From a virus, in IMG/VR virus record IMGVR_UViG_3300044608_000548, positions 1 to 29,193 of that record: a stretch of 29,193 nucleotides of DNA; one strand, given 5' to 3'. Positions 7,336 to 22,385 of the stretch are shown here, one piece after another. The notes beneath the pieces were generated by a model that saw only the letters and a program-made list of their open reading frames with translations, was not told the DNA's origin and made no database searches. The translations under genes were made by a program, and so were the position numbers. Each line of letters begins with the position of its first letter. Positions within the stretch are counted from its first letter, which is position 1.

Positions 7336-8606
7336 AACATGAACCATCCTCTCTTGAAGTCCGTGATGTATTGGACTGCTCCTGTGAGTCCGTTGACGGA
7401 AGTTACAGATCCACCTCCTCCTGCTGGAGTTGCCCAAGTAATTCCGCTTCCAGTAGATGTCAAAACTTGGTTGTTGGAACCTTGTGTTCCGTTTATCAAT
7501 AAAGTGTTTGTAAGATTTACAGGTCCGGTAAATGTTGCTCCAGAAGCACTAATCCCCGCAGTGAACCGTGTGAGTGCGCTAAAGGTTCCTCCTGCTGCAC
7601 TTAAACCACCATTTGCTGCCAAAACTCCAGTAACAGTAATTGCATCTGTTACGGCATCACCTAGATTGACATTTCCGTTGGCAACAAAGTTTCCATTAAC
7701 GGTAAGAGTTGAACCCGAAGGAATTATTGTATTAGATGATAAAGTTGCACCAGAAGCACTAATCCCCGCAGTGAATCTTGTGAGTGCGCTGAAGGTTCCT
7801 CCTGCTGAACTAATACCTGCATTGAAGTTCGTCAGAGCATTAAAAGTATTTGTTCCTGTAAAGGTTTGAGTTCCAGTAAGCCCTGCAAGAGTAGTTGTAA
7901 AATTTGGAAAGGTTATAGTATTTGCTGGGTTTGTTAAACTAGGTAAAAAAGTTTGAGAGTTAGAACCACTGTAAAAATTAATAGTGCCAGAATTGTAATC
8001 TGCAGTTGATCCTAAAATTGTATTTACAATATTAAGCCTTGTAAATGGTCCTGATATTGTTTGATCAGAACTAAAATTATTATTAACATTTGTACGAGCA
8101 ACATTCGTAATAGCACCAGTTCCACTGTCAATACTTAATACTCCAGTATTCGAAACAGTCAAAGTGTTTCCAGAGACAGATAAACCAATTCCAGAACCAT
8201 TGGTTATACCAACAGCACCAGTAAGACCACGAATAGAAATAACATAATCACCTACTGGACCAGTTGCTCCAGTGTTTCCTTGAGGACCTTGAGAACCAGT
8301 TGCTCCGGTGTTTCCTTGAGGACCTTGAGAACCAGTTGCTCCGGTGTTTCCTTGAGGACCTTGAGAACCAGTTGCTCCGGTGTTTCCTTGAGGACCAGTT
8401 GCTCCTGTTGCTCCGGTGTTTCCTTGAGGACCAGTTGCTCCAGTGTTTCCTTGAGGACCAGTTGCACCAGTGGCACCAGTTGGTCCAGTGTTTCCTACAG
8501 TTCCGGAAAATTGAAGTTGCCATGCAGATCCATTGAATATCCACACCGAACCTGCATAAGTATAGGTTTCATTTAATGATGGTGATGGAGGAAAATCTAG
8601 AGGCAT
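7332..8606 (-). CDS. Collagen-like tail fibre protein with MPLDFP module (424 aa)
   Basis: Residues 1-32 are the MPLDFP module ([18 protein letters not shown]). Residues about 37-118 are a collagen-like Gly-X-Y tract of [10 protein letters not shown] units, encoded in part by a perfect 36-base tandem repeat. Residues about 120-170 are the NG.TG.V beta module ([18 protein letters not shown]). Residues about 180-400 are beta-helix-like repeats ([18 protein letters not shown] twice, [17 protein letters not shown]). The end is a fresh [11 protein letters not shown] strand that stops after [11 protein letters not shown]. Elsewhere this module runs some 30 residues further, so the C-terminus looks cut short where the LamG-like gene begins (ATGA overlap). 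It is a likely trimeric fibre. No convincing Shine-Dalgarno. Confidence 0.85.
   Translation of the reverse strand: MPLDFPPSPSLNETYTYAGSVWIFNGSAWQLQFSGTVGNTGPTGATGATGPQGNTGATGPQGNTGATGATGPQGNTGATGSQGPQGNTGATGSQGPQGNTGATGSQGPQGNTGATGPVGDYVISIRGLTGAVGITNGSGIGLSVSGNTLTVSNTGVLSIDSGTGAITNVARTNVNNNFSSDQTISGPFTRLNIVNTILGSTADYNSGTINFYSGSNSQTFLPSLTNPANTITFPNFTTTLAGLTGTQTFTGTNTFNALTNFNAGISSAGGTFSALTRFTAGISASGATLSSNTIIPSGSTLTVNGNFVANGNVNLGDAVTDAITVTGVLAANGGLSAAGGTFSALTRFTAGISASGATFTGPVNLTNTLLINGTQGSNNQVLTSTGSGITWATPAGGGGSVTSVNGLTGAVQYITDFKRGWFML
8278..8385 (-). repeat. Three perfect 36-base tandem repeats inside the fibre gene
   Basis: Copies at 8278-8313, 8314-8349 and 8350-8385 are identical base for base and encode [12 protein letters not shown]-type collagen triplets (12 residues each). 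Shorter partial units continue to about 8470. Identity at silent positions points to recent expansion by slippage or unequal recombination. Confidence 0.95.
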
Positions 8607-8613
8607 TTAAATT

Positions 8614-11517
8614 TTACCAGAACTTCAAGGTTCTCCACATTTCCTGACCACTGTGACGCATAACGTACAGATATGTTAAACCATCAACAGTTTTTACAAT
8701 TTCAAATTTATTGCTGAGGGTTGCTGTGCTATGAGCATATGGAATAGATGTTGCTGCTTCTACTTGGAACTTAGAAAGATCTAGTTGATAAATACGGTTT
8801 GTAGCGTCTTTGGTGAAGTAATACGAATCAACTCCGTCATAGACATACATGGAACCTGTAGTCAAAGTAGTTGTAATTGGTGTAACAAATGGCGTAATTT
8901 CCCAAGTTGATGTTGGAATGTCAAATATATCAAAAATATTTGAACCACCACCACGGGGAGAAATCAACCATCTTCCCTTTTTATCTACATCGGAAACACC
9001 ATACAGCCATTTTATATCAATACCTGTGCTTCTTGCTGGAATTTCATAAATTGCATAGAATGTATCCGTGGCATTGGAAGTTAATGCAGGTATTGTAATT
9101 ACTGTTGCAGTATTTGACGTTACTGAAACTTCTACGGTTGCTGTACCAGCAGAAGAAGAAGCGGTTCCCGCAATATAACGAATTCTTTTTCCTGCCAGAT
9201 AGTTTGTTGGGAAATTTTTATTTGCATCAGTAACAGTTGTTGTTCCTCCACCAGTAGTTACTATTCCATACGAGTCCATAATCTCATACTTGGAAGTTGC
9301 ATCTGGTGTTGCAACGTTCCAAGAAGCCACGGTTAGAGTCGTTGCAGTATTGGAAGTGATTACAACATCATTTCCTTCTCCCGTTCCTGAAACAATTCTG
9401 ACACGGCAGTTTTGATATTGATTTATTCTCCAGTTTTTGGTTGTGTCAACCAAAGTTGTCGATGATCCTGAAGTTGCCCAACCCAAGGGAGATCTTTCTG
9501 CCACTTTATCAATGCACATTGCACCGAATGGTCGTGCTTCTTGAATTGTATAACGAGATGTTCCGTTTGCCATCACTGAAATTACAGACGACAAAGTTAA
9601 TGTTGTTGCAGTATTTGCGGTAATACGTCTGGCACCTGCGTTAGTTGGAGACGTTCCCGGTGTTTGTACGAATACCACTCTTCCGACATGCTCGTTGGTA
9701 TTCCAGTTTTGAGCAGCATCTACAATCAAAGATGTTGTAAGCGTAGCTCCAGCAGTTGGGCTTTGTGTTGCGGCAGAATTCGCAGCAATGCTAAATGCGG
9801 TTAGAGAGTTTGTTCCTATGACTGCAAATGTACCATTAAAAGTTGTGTCTGTGGTACAACCAGCAATAGTAACAAATTCCCCATGCCTGAAATCATGATT
9901 TACTGCGGTTGTGACGTTTCCAACTTTTCCTGTAGTAATGTTCAAAATTAAACCAGAACCAGAACCACCAGATACTGCACTGGTTGTACCAGCACCGTAA
10001 CTTGATCCAGAAAAAGCTAGTTGCAATGCTGTTACTGCTCCGTTTCCTGTAATTCCAGTAACATAAGCCTGTGCATTCGATCCAGTAGTTGTTAAAGTTA
10101 CCAAATCACCTACGACATAGGTGCCACCAGCCGTGTTTACTGAAGCAGTTAATACACCAGTTGCATTGTAAGTAATACCGGTTACTGCATAACCTTCATG
10201 TGGTGGTCCATAGGAACCAGTATTTCCCGCAGCAGGAGTTGCAGAAATTTGTCTAGCGACACCAGTATCTACGATTGGCGCACTTGACCACAAATCATGT
10301 TCAACCGAATATTGATACATTGCTGATGAAGCATTTCCAGCAAGCCACATTTTATCGGTATCTCCGTATATTGCATAACCCGATGTGTTATCTGGCGTAA
10401 TATCCCATTTCTTTTCAACATAAAAAGTATCTGCTGAGTTTGCAGTAATTCTTCTACGTTGTCCGATTCCTTTACCAGAAACAATTCTCAACTGATAATT
10501 TGCATATCGGTCGTATGCATAAGTTGCTCCGGTTTGAACCAATGTTTTTGCAGCAGCAGAAGAAGCAGTCACACCGCCAAGAAATACTCCACCAGCCTCA
10601 CCTGTTCTATCAATTGCAAAATCCGTACCTAAGGCAGCAGCATGATGCATTGGACCGGAAGGAGTTTTTGTGAACCAAGAATCCAAAAGAATATCATAAT
10701 ATTGAAACGCAGCAAATGGTGTGGCTGCAGCTGCTGTCATCAGCCAAATTCCACCCGTCATTATTTGGTAAATTGAACTTTCATCGGGAGTAACTGCCCA
10801 AGATGAGTCTACAGTCAAGACACTGGATTCAATTACAAAGTTAGTTTGCGAACCAGCAGTTGTTACTGGTACTGCAAAGGGGCTTCCAGTAACGGAAGAA
10901 AAACCAGTATTGTTAAAAGAATCTACTGCTTGATGGTTGGTATCAGAGAATGTCAGAGTGGTTGTATCATTGTAAAGAATTCTTCTGACTTGAGATTGAC
11001 CGGCGTTGAATATCAGACGACAGTTGTAACCATCCCATTGATTAACTCTCCATTTTTTGGTAGAGTCACCGATTTGAGTTGCGCTGGCAGTTGTTGCCAA
11101 TCCATTGTCGTGAATCACTCCATCCGAGCAAGCAGTAATTGTTCTTTCTTGTCCTGCACCAGTACCATAAAGAATTCTAATTGTACTTCCTACACAAACA
11201 TTTCCCAGTCTACCAAGTCCACCAATTGTTATGGTGGTGGAAGTTGCGCTGATTGTATGTCCTCTGCTTCCAGAGTATGCAGCATATTTTCCGGCAACGG
11301 CAGTCGCAGGAGCAATATTTGGTGGAGCACATTCTTGCCATGAATCACTATAGGTATCATATCTGAACATTGCCTGACCCACAATGTAGTACATATATCG
11401 CGCACCAGCATCAGAGGCCAATAAAGTAGCGGTGCTGCTTGTTGCTGTGGGGGCAAAACGCATCCATTCGAATACGGGTTGATCAACTTGTGGTTTTAAA
11501 AGATTTGTTACTGGCAT
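8614..11517 (-). CDS. Large virion protein with Kelch-like and 'SGTGxGQxRxIT' repeats (967 aa)
   Basis: Kelch-like 'D..SD.W' blades occur near residues 50-66 (MFRYDTYSDSWQECAPP), 266-285 (YYDILLDSWFTKTPSGP), 399-416 (YQYSVEHDLWSSAP) and 858-876 (FDIPTSTWEITPF). Between them lie about six degenerate copies of a separate repeat with core 'VRIVSGTGEGNDVVITSNTA' (near residues 93-131, 152-190, 335-383, 598-656, 691-748 and 765-826). Residues about 443-580 hold inserted Gly/Thr-rich beta domains (VTGITGNGAVTALQLAFSGS, HDFRHGEFVTIAG). Similar very large proteins occur among virion genes of marine T4-like phages. A beta-propeller surface protein that binds host polymers is inferred. The ATG has a good Shine-Dalgarno (AGGAAAA). 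No catalytic residues are recognised. Confidence 0.8.
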   Translation of the reverse strand: MPVTNLLKPQVDQPVFEWMRFAPTATSSTATLLASDAGARYMYYIVGQAMFRYDTYSDSWQECAPPNIAPATAVAGKYAAYSGSRGHTISATSTTITIGGLGRLGNVCVGSTIRILYGTGAGQERTITACSDGVIHDNGLATTASATQIGDSTKKWRVNQWDGYNCRLIFNAGQSQVRRILYNDTTTLTFSDTNHQAVDSFNNTGFSSVTGSPFAVPVTTAGSQTNFVIESSVLTVDSSWAVTPDESSIYQIMTGGIWLMTAAAATPFAAFQYYDILLDSWFTKTPSGPMHHAAALGTDFAIDRTGEAGGVFLGGVTASSAAAKTLVQTGATYAYDRYANYQLRIVSGKGIGQRRRITANSADTFYVEKKWDITPDNTSGYAIYGDTDKMWLAGNASSAMYQYSVEHDLWSSAPIVDTGVARQISATPAAGNTGSYGPPHEGYAVTGITYNATGVLTASVNTAGGTYVVGDLVTLTTTGSNAQAYVTGITGNGAVTALQLAFSGSSYGAGTTSAVSGGSGSGLILNITTGKVGNVTTAVNHDFRHGEFVTIAGCTTDTTFNGTFAVIGTNSLTAFSIAANSAATQSPTAGATLTTSLIVDAAQNWNTNEHVGRVVFVQTPGTSPTNAGARRITANTATTLTLSSVISVMANGTSRYTIQEARPFGAMCIDKVAERSPLGWATSGSSTTLVDTTKNWRINQYQNCRVRIVSGTGEGNDVVITSNTATTLTVASWNVATPDATSKYEIMDSYGIVTTGGGTTTVTDANKNFPTNYLAGKRIRYIAGTASSSAGTATVEVSVTSNTATVITIPALTSNATDTFYAIYEIPARSTGIDIKWLYGVSDVDKKGRWLISPRGGGSNIFDIFDIPTSTWEITPFVTPITTTLTTGSMYVYDGVDSYYFTKDATNRIYQLDLSKFQVEAATSIPYAHSTATLSNKFEIVKTVDGLTYLYVMRHSGQEMWRTLKFW

Positions 11518-11529
11518 AATATTTTCCTA

Positions 11530-12156
11530 TTAACTGAATGATAATTTAGAACGAATTGCTTGAGCATAACAAGCTTGAGCGTCATTGGCTACACGCCATA
11601 ATTGATGAAGTGGACCTTCTGAAACCAATCCTACTGCCTGTGATGTCGATAGAGTATATGGATTTACTGCTGAGTTGTTGAATGTTGTAGCGGTTACAGC
11701 ATTGTTCACATTGGCTGTGGCTGTAACTGTTCCCGAAACAGGAACGGTGGCATTAACTTCGGTTGATGTTCCCAAGTTGGTTCCGATTGCTTCTATTACA
11801 ACCTTTTGACGTAGACGGGAATCAACAACAGCATTGCTTTCCAAAAGTTTGTTCATGCGGCGAAGAAGTGTTGCTAGGCTTTCTTCATAACTCTCAACAT
11901 CAATGTAAATTTGCAGAACATCTGTAGCACTCATGGATGTGGTGTCGTAATCAAGAGTCAGCACATTGTTGACGAAACTTACGGCGCCTGTGGTCGAACT
12001 TGCAAAATTGTAAATAATGGTGTTGGCAGTTACATTGGTAATCAAAAGAATATTAGCCAATGTAACTTGCTGAGACAGTCCTGAAAAGGTTACTGTCTTT
12101 GCAGTTGGGTTAAAAGTGTAAGTTCCCGTTGTATCTTGACCTAGTAATTTCTTCAT
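11530..12156 (-). CDS. Phage virion protein of unknown role (208 aa)
   Basis: The N-terminal half (residues 1-90) is a beta domain with DTTGTYTFNPTAKTVTFSG, LLITNVTANTIIYNF and NNVLTLDYDTTSMSATD. It is followed by a helix (YEESLATLLRRMNKLLESNA) and a Thr/Val-rich linker, ending HQLWRVANDAQACYAQAIRS. I have an impression of similar proteins next to the 967-residue type in marine T4-like phages, possibly as a baseplate or fibre connector, but no function is known to me. The helix could mediate oligomerisation. An exact TATAAATA late promoter motif (12170-12177) and a GGGGA Shine-Dalgarno lie directly upstream. Confidence 0.75.
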   Translation of the reverse strand: MKKLLGQDTTGTYTFNPTAKTVTFSGLSQQVTLANILLITNVTANTIIYNFASSTTGAVSFVNNVLTLDYDTTSMSATDVLQIYIDVESYEESLATLLRRMNKLLESNAVVDSRLRQKVVIEAIGTNLGTSTEVNATVPVSGTVTATANVNNAVTATTFNNSAVNPYTLSTSQAVGLVSEGPLHQLWRVANDAQACYAQAIRSKLSFS

Positions 12157-12169
12157 TTATTATCCCCTA

Positions 12170-12177
12170 TATTTATA
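12170..12177 (-). promoter_or_regulatory. T4-type late promoter, exact TATAAATA
   Basis: Exact match on the minus strand to the T4 late -10 element recognised by gp55. Its internal TAA is the stop codon of the upstream collagen-like gene (12173-14026). It lies 13 bases upstream of the ATG at 12156, with a GGGGA Shine-Dalgarno in between. Function is inferred from motif and position. Confidence 0.55.
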
Positions 12178-14026
12178 GTACAGTTGCCATAGCGATTACG
12201 AATGCTTCGTCTACTCCACCACCACCAGAAGCAGAAATTGTAAATGTATTTCCCGATGGGGTTATTGAAATATTGGTTCCGGCGACAAAATTTACTGCAC
12301 CTGTGCGACCATTGATGGACTCCACGAAGTTGGTAGGAAGCGGTCCTGTTGCTCCGGTGTTTCCTTGAGGGCCTGTTGGTCCCGTTGGTCCCGTTGGTCC
12401 CTGAGAACCAGTTGCTCCAGTTGCTCCGGTGTTTCCTTGAGGGCCTGTTGGTCCCGTTGGCCCTGTTGGGCCTGCTACTGTCGAAGCAGCACCCGTTGGT
12501 CCTTGTGGTCCAGTGTTTCCTTGAGGACCTGTCGCACCAGTATTTCCTTGAGGACCAGTTGCACCCAAGCCTGTGGGAACTGTTGGTTGAATCCACTGAG
12601 TGGAGTTTCCATCATTGATATAAACAAATTCGATTCCAGTATCGGAATCCATCCACCGTTGACCGGCTACAAGTTCTTCACTTTCTGGTTCTGTACTTTG
12701 ATAATAATAAGTTAAACCACCACCACCGCCACCACCTCCAGTGCTAGAAATTGTAACTACTCCAGTTCCAGAACTTGGTGACAGAGTAATTCCTGCACCA
12801 GCAATAATTTGTTCTACGCCGGTAAAAGGACTGCCACCACCCGAAATATTAATTTCTACATTTTTTCTTTTCTTAGTAACTGTTACACCAGTTCCAGTAA
12901 AAATTAAATCGTTTACAGATTTAATTATTCTGGTATCTTGTCCACCCTGTCTGGTAATAATTCCAACTGCACCACCACCGGGAACTGCTAATCTTCCAAG
13001 TTGCTGAACTAATTCATCTATATTAGTTCCTTTAAATTTGTCCATCAACTTTGTTACATGATTTTCATCCAACGATATAACATTATCTTCAAGTACTAAT
13101 GGATATTCGACATTTACAATTGAAGTTTCACCCGGAGGTCCTGGATTTCCTTGGGGTCCAGGTGGACCAATTTCTCCACGATCACCTTTGTCACCTTTTG
13201 GTCCTTGTCTTCCTGGAAGACCCATTGGACCTTCTTTTCCATCTTTTCCAGGTTCTCCTTGAGGGCCCTGTTCGCCTTGTGGGCCAACTTCACCTTGTGG
13301 GCCTTGGATTCCCTGTGGCCCCTGTGGTCCAGCTGGGCCCTGTAAACCTTTAATACCAATAGGACCTCGTTCACCTCTGGGCCCCGGTTCTCCTTGTGGG
13401 CCTTGTTCTCCTTGTGGTCCTATTGGTCCTCTTGGGCCTTGAGGGCCAATTAAACCTCTGGGACCAGCTGGACCTTGTTCACCCTTTGGTCCCCGTAATC
13501 CTTGAACTTGAATATTTGTTACATCACTATTTTCTTGTAATTGTACTTTTTCAGTAAAAACTGGAGAATTTAGTATTGTTTTTGGAGAATATTCTTCCAA
13601 CAAATTTTTAATTTGTGTGGAATTTCCATAAATTTTATAAACTTTATTGGTGCCTTTTTGAATAAAATGATGTTCAGTGATACCAATTCCCAATTGAATT
13701 TTTTCATCATAATCGGTGGTATCTATTTCTTTCAATATTTCATTTGGAGAAAATGAACTAAAATGCTTTTTAACCTTAAATTGTTTACCAATAACTTGTT
13801 CATAAACTTTTGAAGGTGTAAAAAGATCTTTAATTTTTGTTGAGTTTCCCTCTAAAAGATACTCTTCGCCATCTGGACTTCTTAGATGAAGTTGCGTGAT
13901 ACCAGAACCAACTTTGATTTTCTTTGGATTTGTGGTGGATTCTACAATATAATACTCACACCCCATCAGCAGTTCTGGGTGCTGTTTTGCCAATTTTAGA
14001 GATGTTTTGTTCTTTCCGAAGAACAT
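12173..14026 (-). CDS. Collagen-like fibre protein with two different Gly-X-Y segments (617 aa)
   Basis: Residues about 37-77 and 110-150 are two copies of a 40-residue repeat ('G.GIT..H.......Y...GNST.IK.L'), probably the virion-attachment part. Residues about 177-305 are a charged collagen-like tract ([20 protein letters not shown] style, with Lys, Arg, Glu). Residues about 305-430 hold a globular linker and a poly-Gly run, and residues about 438-485 a module shared with the 5097-5771 protein ([19 protein letters not shown]). Residues about 490-565 are a second, Thr/Asn-rich collagen tract ([10 protein letters not shown]), and the rest is an NG.TG.V module ([11 protein letters not shown]). 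The start at 14026 has no Shine-Dalgarno but an exact TATAAATA only 10 bases upstream. Trimeric fibre role is inferred from the architecture. Confidence 0.85.
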   Translation of the reverse strand: MFFGKNKTSLKLAKQHPELLMGCEYYIVESTTNPKKIKVGSGITQLHLRSPDGEEYLLEGNSTKIKDLFTPSKVYEQVIGKQFKVKKHFSSFSPNEILKEIDTTDYDEKIQLGIGITEHHFIQKGTNKVYKIYGNSTQIKNLLEEYSPKTILNSPVFTEKVQLQENSDVTNIQVQGLRGPKGEQGPAGPRGLIGPQGPRGPIGPQGEQGPQGEPGPRGERGPIGIKGLQGPAGPQGPQGIQGPQGEVGPQGEQGPQGEPGKDGKEGPMGLPGRQGPKGDKGDRGEIGPPGPQGNPGPPGETSIVNVEYPLVLEDNVISLDENHVTKLMDKFKGTNIDELVQQLGRLAVPGGGAVGIITRQGGQDTRIIKSVNDLIFTGTGVTVTKKRKNVEINISGGGSPFTGVEQIIAGAGITLSPSSGTGVVTISSTGGGGGGGGLTYYYQSTEPESEELVAGQRWMDSDTGIEFVYINDGNSTQWIQPTVPTGLGATGPQGNTGATGPQGNTGPQGPTGAASTVAGPTGPTGPTGPQGNTGATGATGSQGPTGPTGPTGPQGNTGATGPLPTNFVESINGRTGAVNFVAGTNISITPSGNTFTISASGGGGVDEAFVIAMATVL

Positions 14027-14036
14027 TAGTTTATAC

Positions 14037-20247
<6,211 letters not shown>

Positions 20248-20248
20248 T

Positions 20249-20644
20249 TTAAGTCTCAGTTACATCTGGCAACACATTTATTTTTCCTCGCAAAAGGGTA
20301 TCAACACCAGAATTATTTGGTTTTGTCGCTTGGATATCATAATATGCTCCAGAATATGGAGGAAAATTTACAGTATAAGCTGAACCAACACAGACATTAC
20401 AAACACCACCTGTTCCAGTTGCTGATAATCCTCCAGTTATACCATCTAAAACATACAGAGATGAGCCTGCAGTTACGTGTAAGGAAGAAGAAAAAAGTAA
20501 AGCTCCAGGTGAATAAGATTTTCTTACTTGAAAATTTAAAGTGACACCAGTAAGATCATATGTTGCGCCATTTGCTGTTTGAAGCGCCATTTGCCATCTT
20601 AGGGTATCTCCTTTTACAATTGTAGGGTTAAAGCTATCGCCCAT
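20249..20644 (-). CDS. Small phage structural protein, possible baseplate/fibre N-domain (131 aa)
   Basis: Starts MGDSFNPTIVKGDTLRWQMA, then YDLTGVTLNFQVRKSYSPGA and a C-terminus YDIQATKPNNSGVDTLLRGK. The order 'I.KGDT......L....G...DLTG.T..FQ.R' is typical of small beta-sandwich proteins at the start of phage fibre or baseplate gene sets (BppU N-domain-like in style), but I cannot assign it firmly. The ATG at 20642-20644 with GGAG seven bases upstream is chosen over a TTG four codons earlier. It opens the structural array and follows a 74-base spacer with a hairpin. Confidence 0.65.
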   Translation of the reverse strand: MGDSFNPTIVKGDTLRWQMALQTANGATYDLTGVTLNFQVRKSYSPGALLFSSSLHVTAGSSLYVLDGITGGLSATGTGGVCNVCVGSAYTVNFPPYSGAYYDIQATKPNNSGVDTLLRGKINVLPDVTET

Positions 20645-20655
20645 GTTTTTCTCCA

Positions 20656-20686
20656 AATAATAACTTTTTTGAGCAAAGCTATTATT
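20656..20686 (-). promoter_or_regulatory. AU-rich hairpin in the leader of the fibre array
   Basis: Inverted repeat 20656-20667 / 20675-20686 with a 7-base loop. Read on the minus strand (AATAATAGCTTT and AAAGTTATTATT), 11 Watson-Crick pairs plus one G-U wobble are possible; on the plus strand the wobble would be an A-C mismatch, so the structure fits the minus-strand RNA. The Shine-Dalgarno GGAG of the next gene starts two bases after the stem. It lacks the U-run of an intrinsic terminator. A role in translation control or mRNA stability is inferred. Confidence 0.45.
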
Positions 20687-20718
20687 TCTACAATTATATT
20701 TAGGACCTTAATTAAGTA

Positions 20719-21936
20719 TCAAAGTTTTAATTGGGCCATCTCTGGACTTATATTTAAAGTTGTTTTATTGGCATTTTTTTTAAGATTTTCCTCAAATTCT
20801 TCTTTTTTAGTTTGATACTCTTTTTGAAGTTTTTCCATTGTTTGAACATAGATTTTGTAATTATTTGTTACACGTTCTCTGTGTTCTTGGGGTAAATGAG
20901 TTTCTTTTAACAGTTTCTCGCACGCCAAAAGACCTAATTGTGGTTTTCCGGCATAAAAAGCTGTTGTACCTACTTCATCATAAATACCCCAAGTATAATT
21001 TGCACGATCTATAAAAAGAATATCTTGTTCTGGAATAGGAATCGTTAATCCCAGAGAAGCTACCAAAAATGCATTTCTAGGTCTATCATACTTACGGTAA
21101 ATGCAAGACATATGATAAAGTGGTTCTACGCGGTGAGGAGCAACTTCAAATGCTCTCATAAAAGCATCTATTATTTGCTCAACTGGTTTATTTAAAAATT
21201 CCCTACACATTCCCACGCGCATCCATGAAAAGAATACTTCTTCTGGCCAAGAACCTAGACCAATTCGTTTCATATACTCTTCTTCCGCAACATCATACAT
21301 TCTTGAGTCAAATGCAGATTGTGCAGCATAGAATTGCTTGCGTGGTTGATTTGGATCCTTGTCCAAATACTTCTTTAAAGTTTCATAATCTTTCTTGTAC
21401 TTTTCAGTGTCATTTGCAAAGGATCTTGCACGGCAACCTTCTGTACGGACTTCCCATGCATAATCACCCTCTAACTTCTTTACATTCATTGGCTGTTCGC
21501 AGATTGCATATTCGTGAAGAGGCTCTTCATACCACCATTTCTTCTTGCCAAGATTGAATAATTGTGCTCTCAACCAACGATATTCACCTCTTTGAATTTG
21601 TACAACATAACCATCCAGTTCGTCATCAAACTTATCAACGGGGAGAGTTCCAGTGATAAAGTCATCGGCATCAATCATAATAGCCCATTGTGTTTTGCCC
21701 ATGCAAAGCTCTAGAGCCTTTGATCTATTTGTACCGAAATCAGACCATTCGTGGTCATGAATTTCACCGGGAATTCCCTTTCCATCAAAAAACTTTTTGA
21801 TGATTTCCTTAGTGTTATCCGTAGATCCAGTATCACAGATAACATAGTAATTAATAAATGGTGCGACTGAGGCCAAGCACCGTTCGATGTTTGGTGCCTC
21901 GTTTTTAACGATCATTGCAAGAGTCAATTTGTGCAT
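20719..21936 (-). CDS. Family 2 glycosyltransferase with helical (TPR-like) C-terminus (405 aa)
   Basis: Residues 4-24 (LTLAMIVKNEAPNIERCLAS) and 33-42 (ICDTGSTDNT) are the GT2 nucleotide-binding start. D89-A90-D91 is the DxD-type metal/nucleotide-sugar motif (MIDADD). WWYEEPLHEY lies in the acceptor region. The second half, from about residue 175, is helical with repeat-like Ala/Tyr-rich segments (FYAAQSAFDSRMYDVAEEEY, YHMSCIYRKYDRPRNAFLVA) that look like TPRs, then a Lys/Glu-rich tail. GT2-TPR fusions include the peptide glycosyltransferase SunS, so a protein acceptor is possible, as is a host glycan. The ATG at 21936 is preferred over 21942 because AAGGA then lies five bases upstream. It sits between regA and the fibre array, where T4 has its polymerase gene. 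Confidence 0.85.
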   Translation of the reverse strand: MHKLTLAMIVKNEAPNIERCLASVAPFINYYVICDTGSTDNTKEIIKKFFDGKGIPGEIHDHEWSDFGTNRSKALELCMGKTQWAIMIDADDFITGTLPVDKFDDELDGYVVQIQRGEYRWLRAQLFNLGKKKWWYEEPLHEYAICEQPMNVKKLEGDYAWEVRTEGCRARSFANDTEKYKKDYETLKKYLDKDPNQPRKQFYAAQSAFDSRMYDVAEEEYMKRIGLGSWPEEVFFSWMRVGMCREFLNKPVEQIIDAFMRAFEVAPHRVEPLYHMSCIYRKYDRPRNAFLVASLGLTIPIPEQDILFIDRANYTWGIYDEVGTTAFYAGKPQLGLLACEKLLKETHLPQEHRERVTNNYKIYVQTMEKLQKEYQTKKEEFEENLKKNANKTTLNISPEMAQLKL

Positions 21937-21944
21937 ATTCATCC

Positions 21945-22370
21945 TTACGAATTAAAAAATTTTCTCAATGAGCCAGTATTAAACTTTGGTACCAGCTCCC
22001 AATTTTGTTTTTCACTATGTTTAATAATTTTTAAGCCACTTATTGGCATTGCATCTTCAATTTTGGTTTTTTCTAAAACTTCTAGTAGTTCCCACTCCTC
22101 TAAAAGTTTTATAATTGCATTTCGGCGTTTAAGATCTTCTTCAGATACATTTGAAGGAAGACCATCAAGAGCAAATAATTCTTTGAAGTGTGCGATTACA
22201 TAAACACCATTTTTATGAACTAAATGGCAAGATTGGTACAGTATCTTTTTTCCTTTTGGGGATACACCAATGCGAGATAAAGTTTCTCGCACAACCATAA
22301 AATCTTCTTCATCAAAGAGTTTTACTTGAACACCCACGCCATTAAATTCATTCTTAGAAATACTAGACAT
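21945..22370 (-). CDS. regA: RegA translational repressor (141 aa)
   Basis: Clear T4 RegA homolog: FMVVRETLSRIGVSPKGKKI, LYQSCHLVHKNGVYVIAHFK, ELFALDG, LLEEWELLE and a C-terminal WELVPKFNTGS that parallels the T4 ending. T4 RegA (122 residues) binds start regions of early mRNAs and blocks ribosome loading, including those of the clamp loader genes. This copy is longer, mostly from N- and C-terminal extensions. The ATG at 22370 has AGGA six bases upstream; a TTG two codons earlier is less likely. It follows gp62 directly, as in T4, which suggests autogenous and operon-level control. The downstream neighbour is a glycosyltransferase, unlike in T4. Confidence 0.95.
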   Translation of the reverse strand: MSSISKNEFNGVGVQVKLFDEEDFMVVRETLSRIGVSPKGKKILYQSCHLVHKNGVYVIAHFKELFALDGLPSNVSEEDLKRRNAIIKLLEEWELLEVLEKTKIEDAMPISGLKIIKHSEKQNWELVPKFNTGSLRKFFNS

Positions 22371-22385
22371 ACACAATCCTTAAAA

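Noticed and set aside
7336-7437. Longer N-terminus for the LamG-like gene
   Set aside because: The extension is Arg/His-rich, lies wholly within the upstream fibre gene and looks like a shadow frame; the ATGA overlap at 7332-7335 gives a better start.
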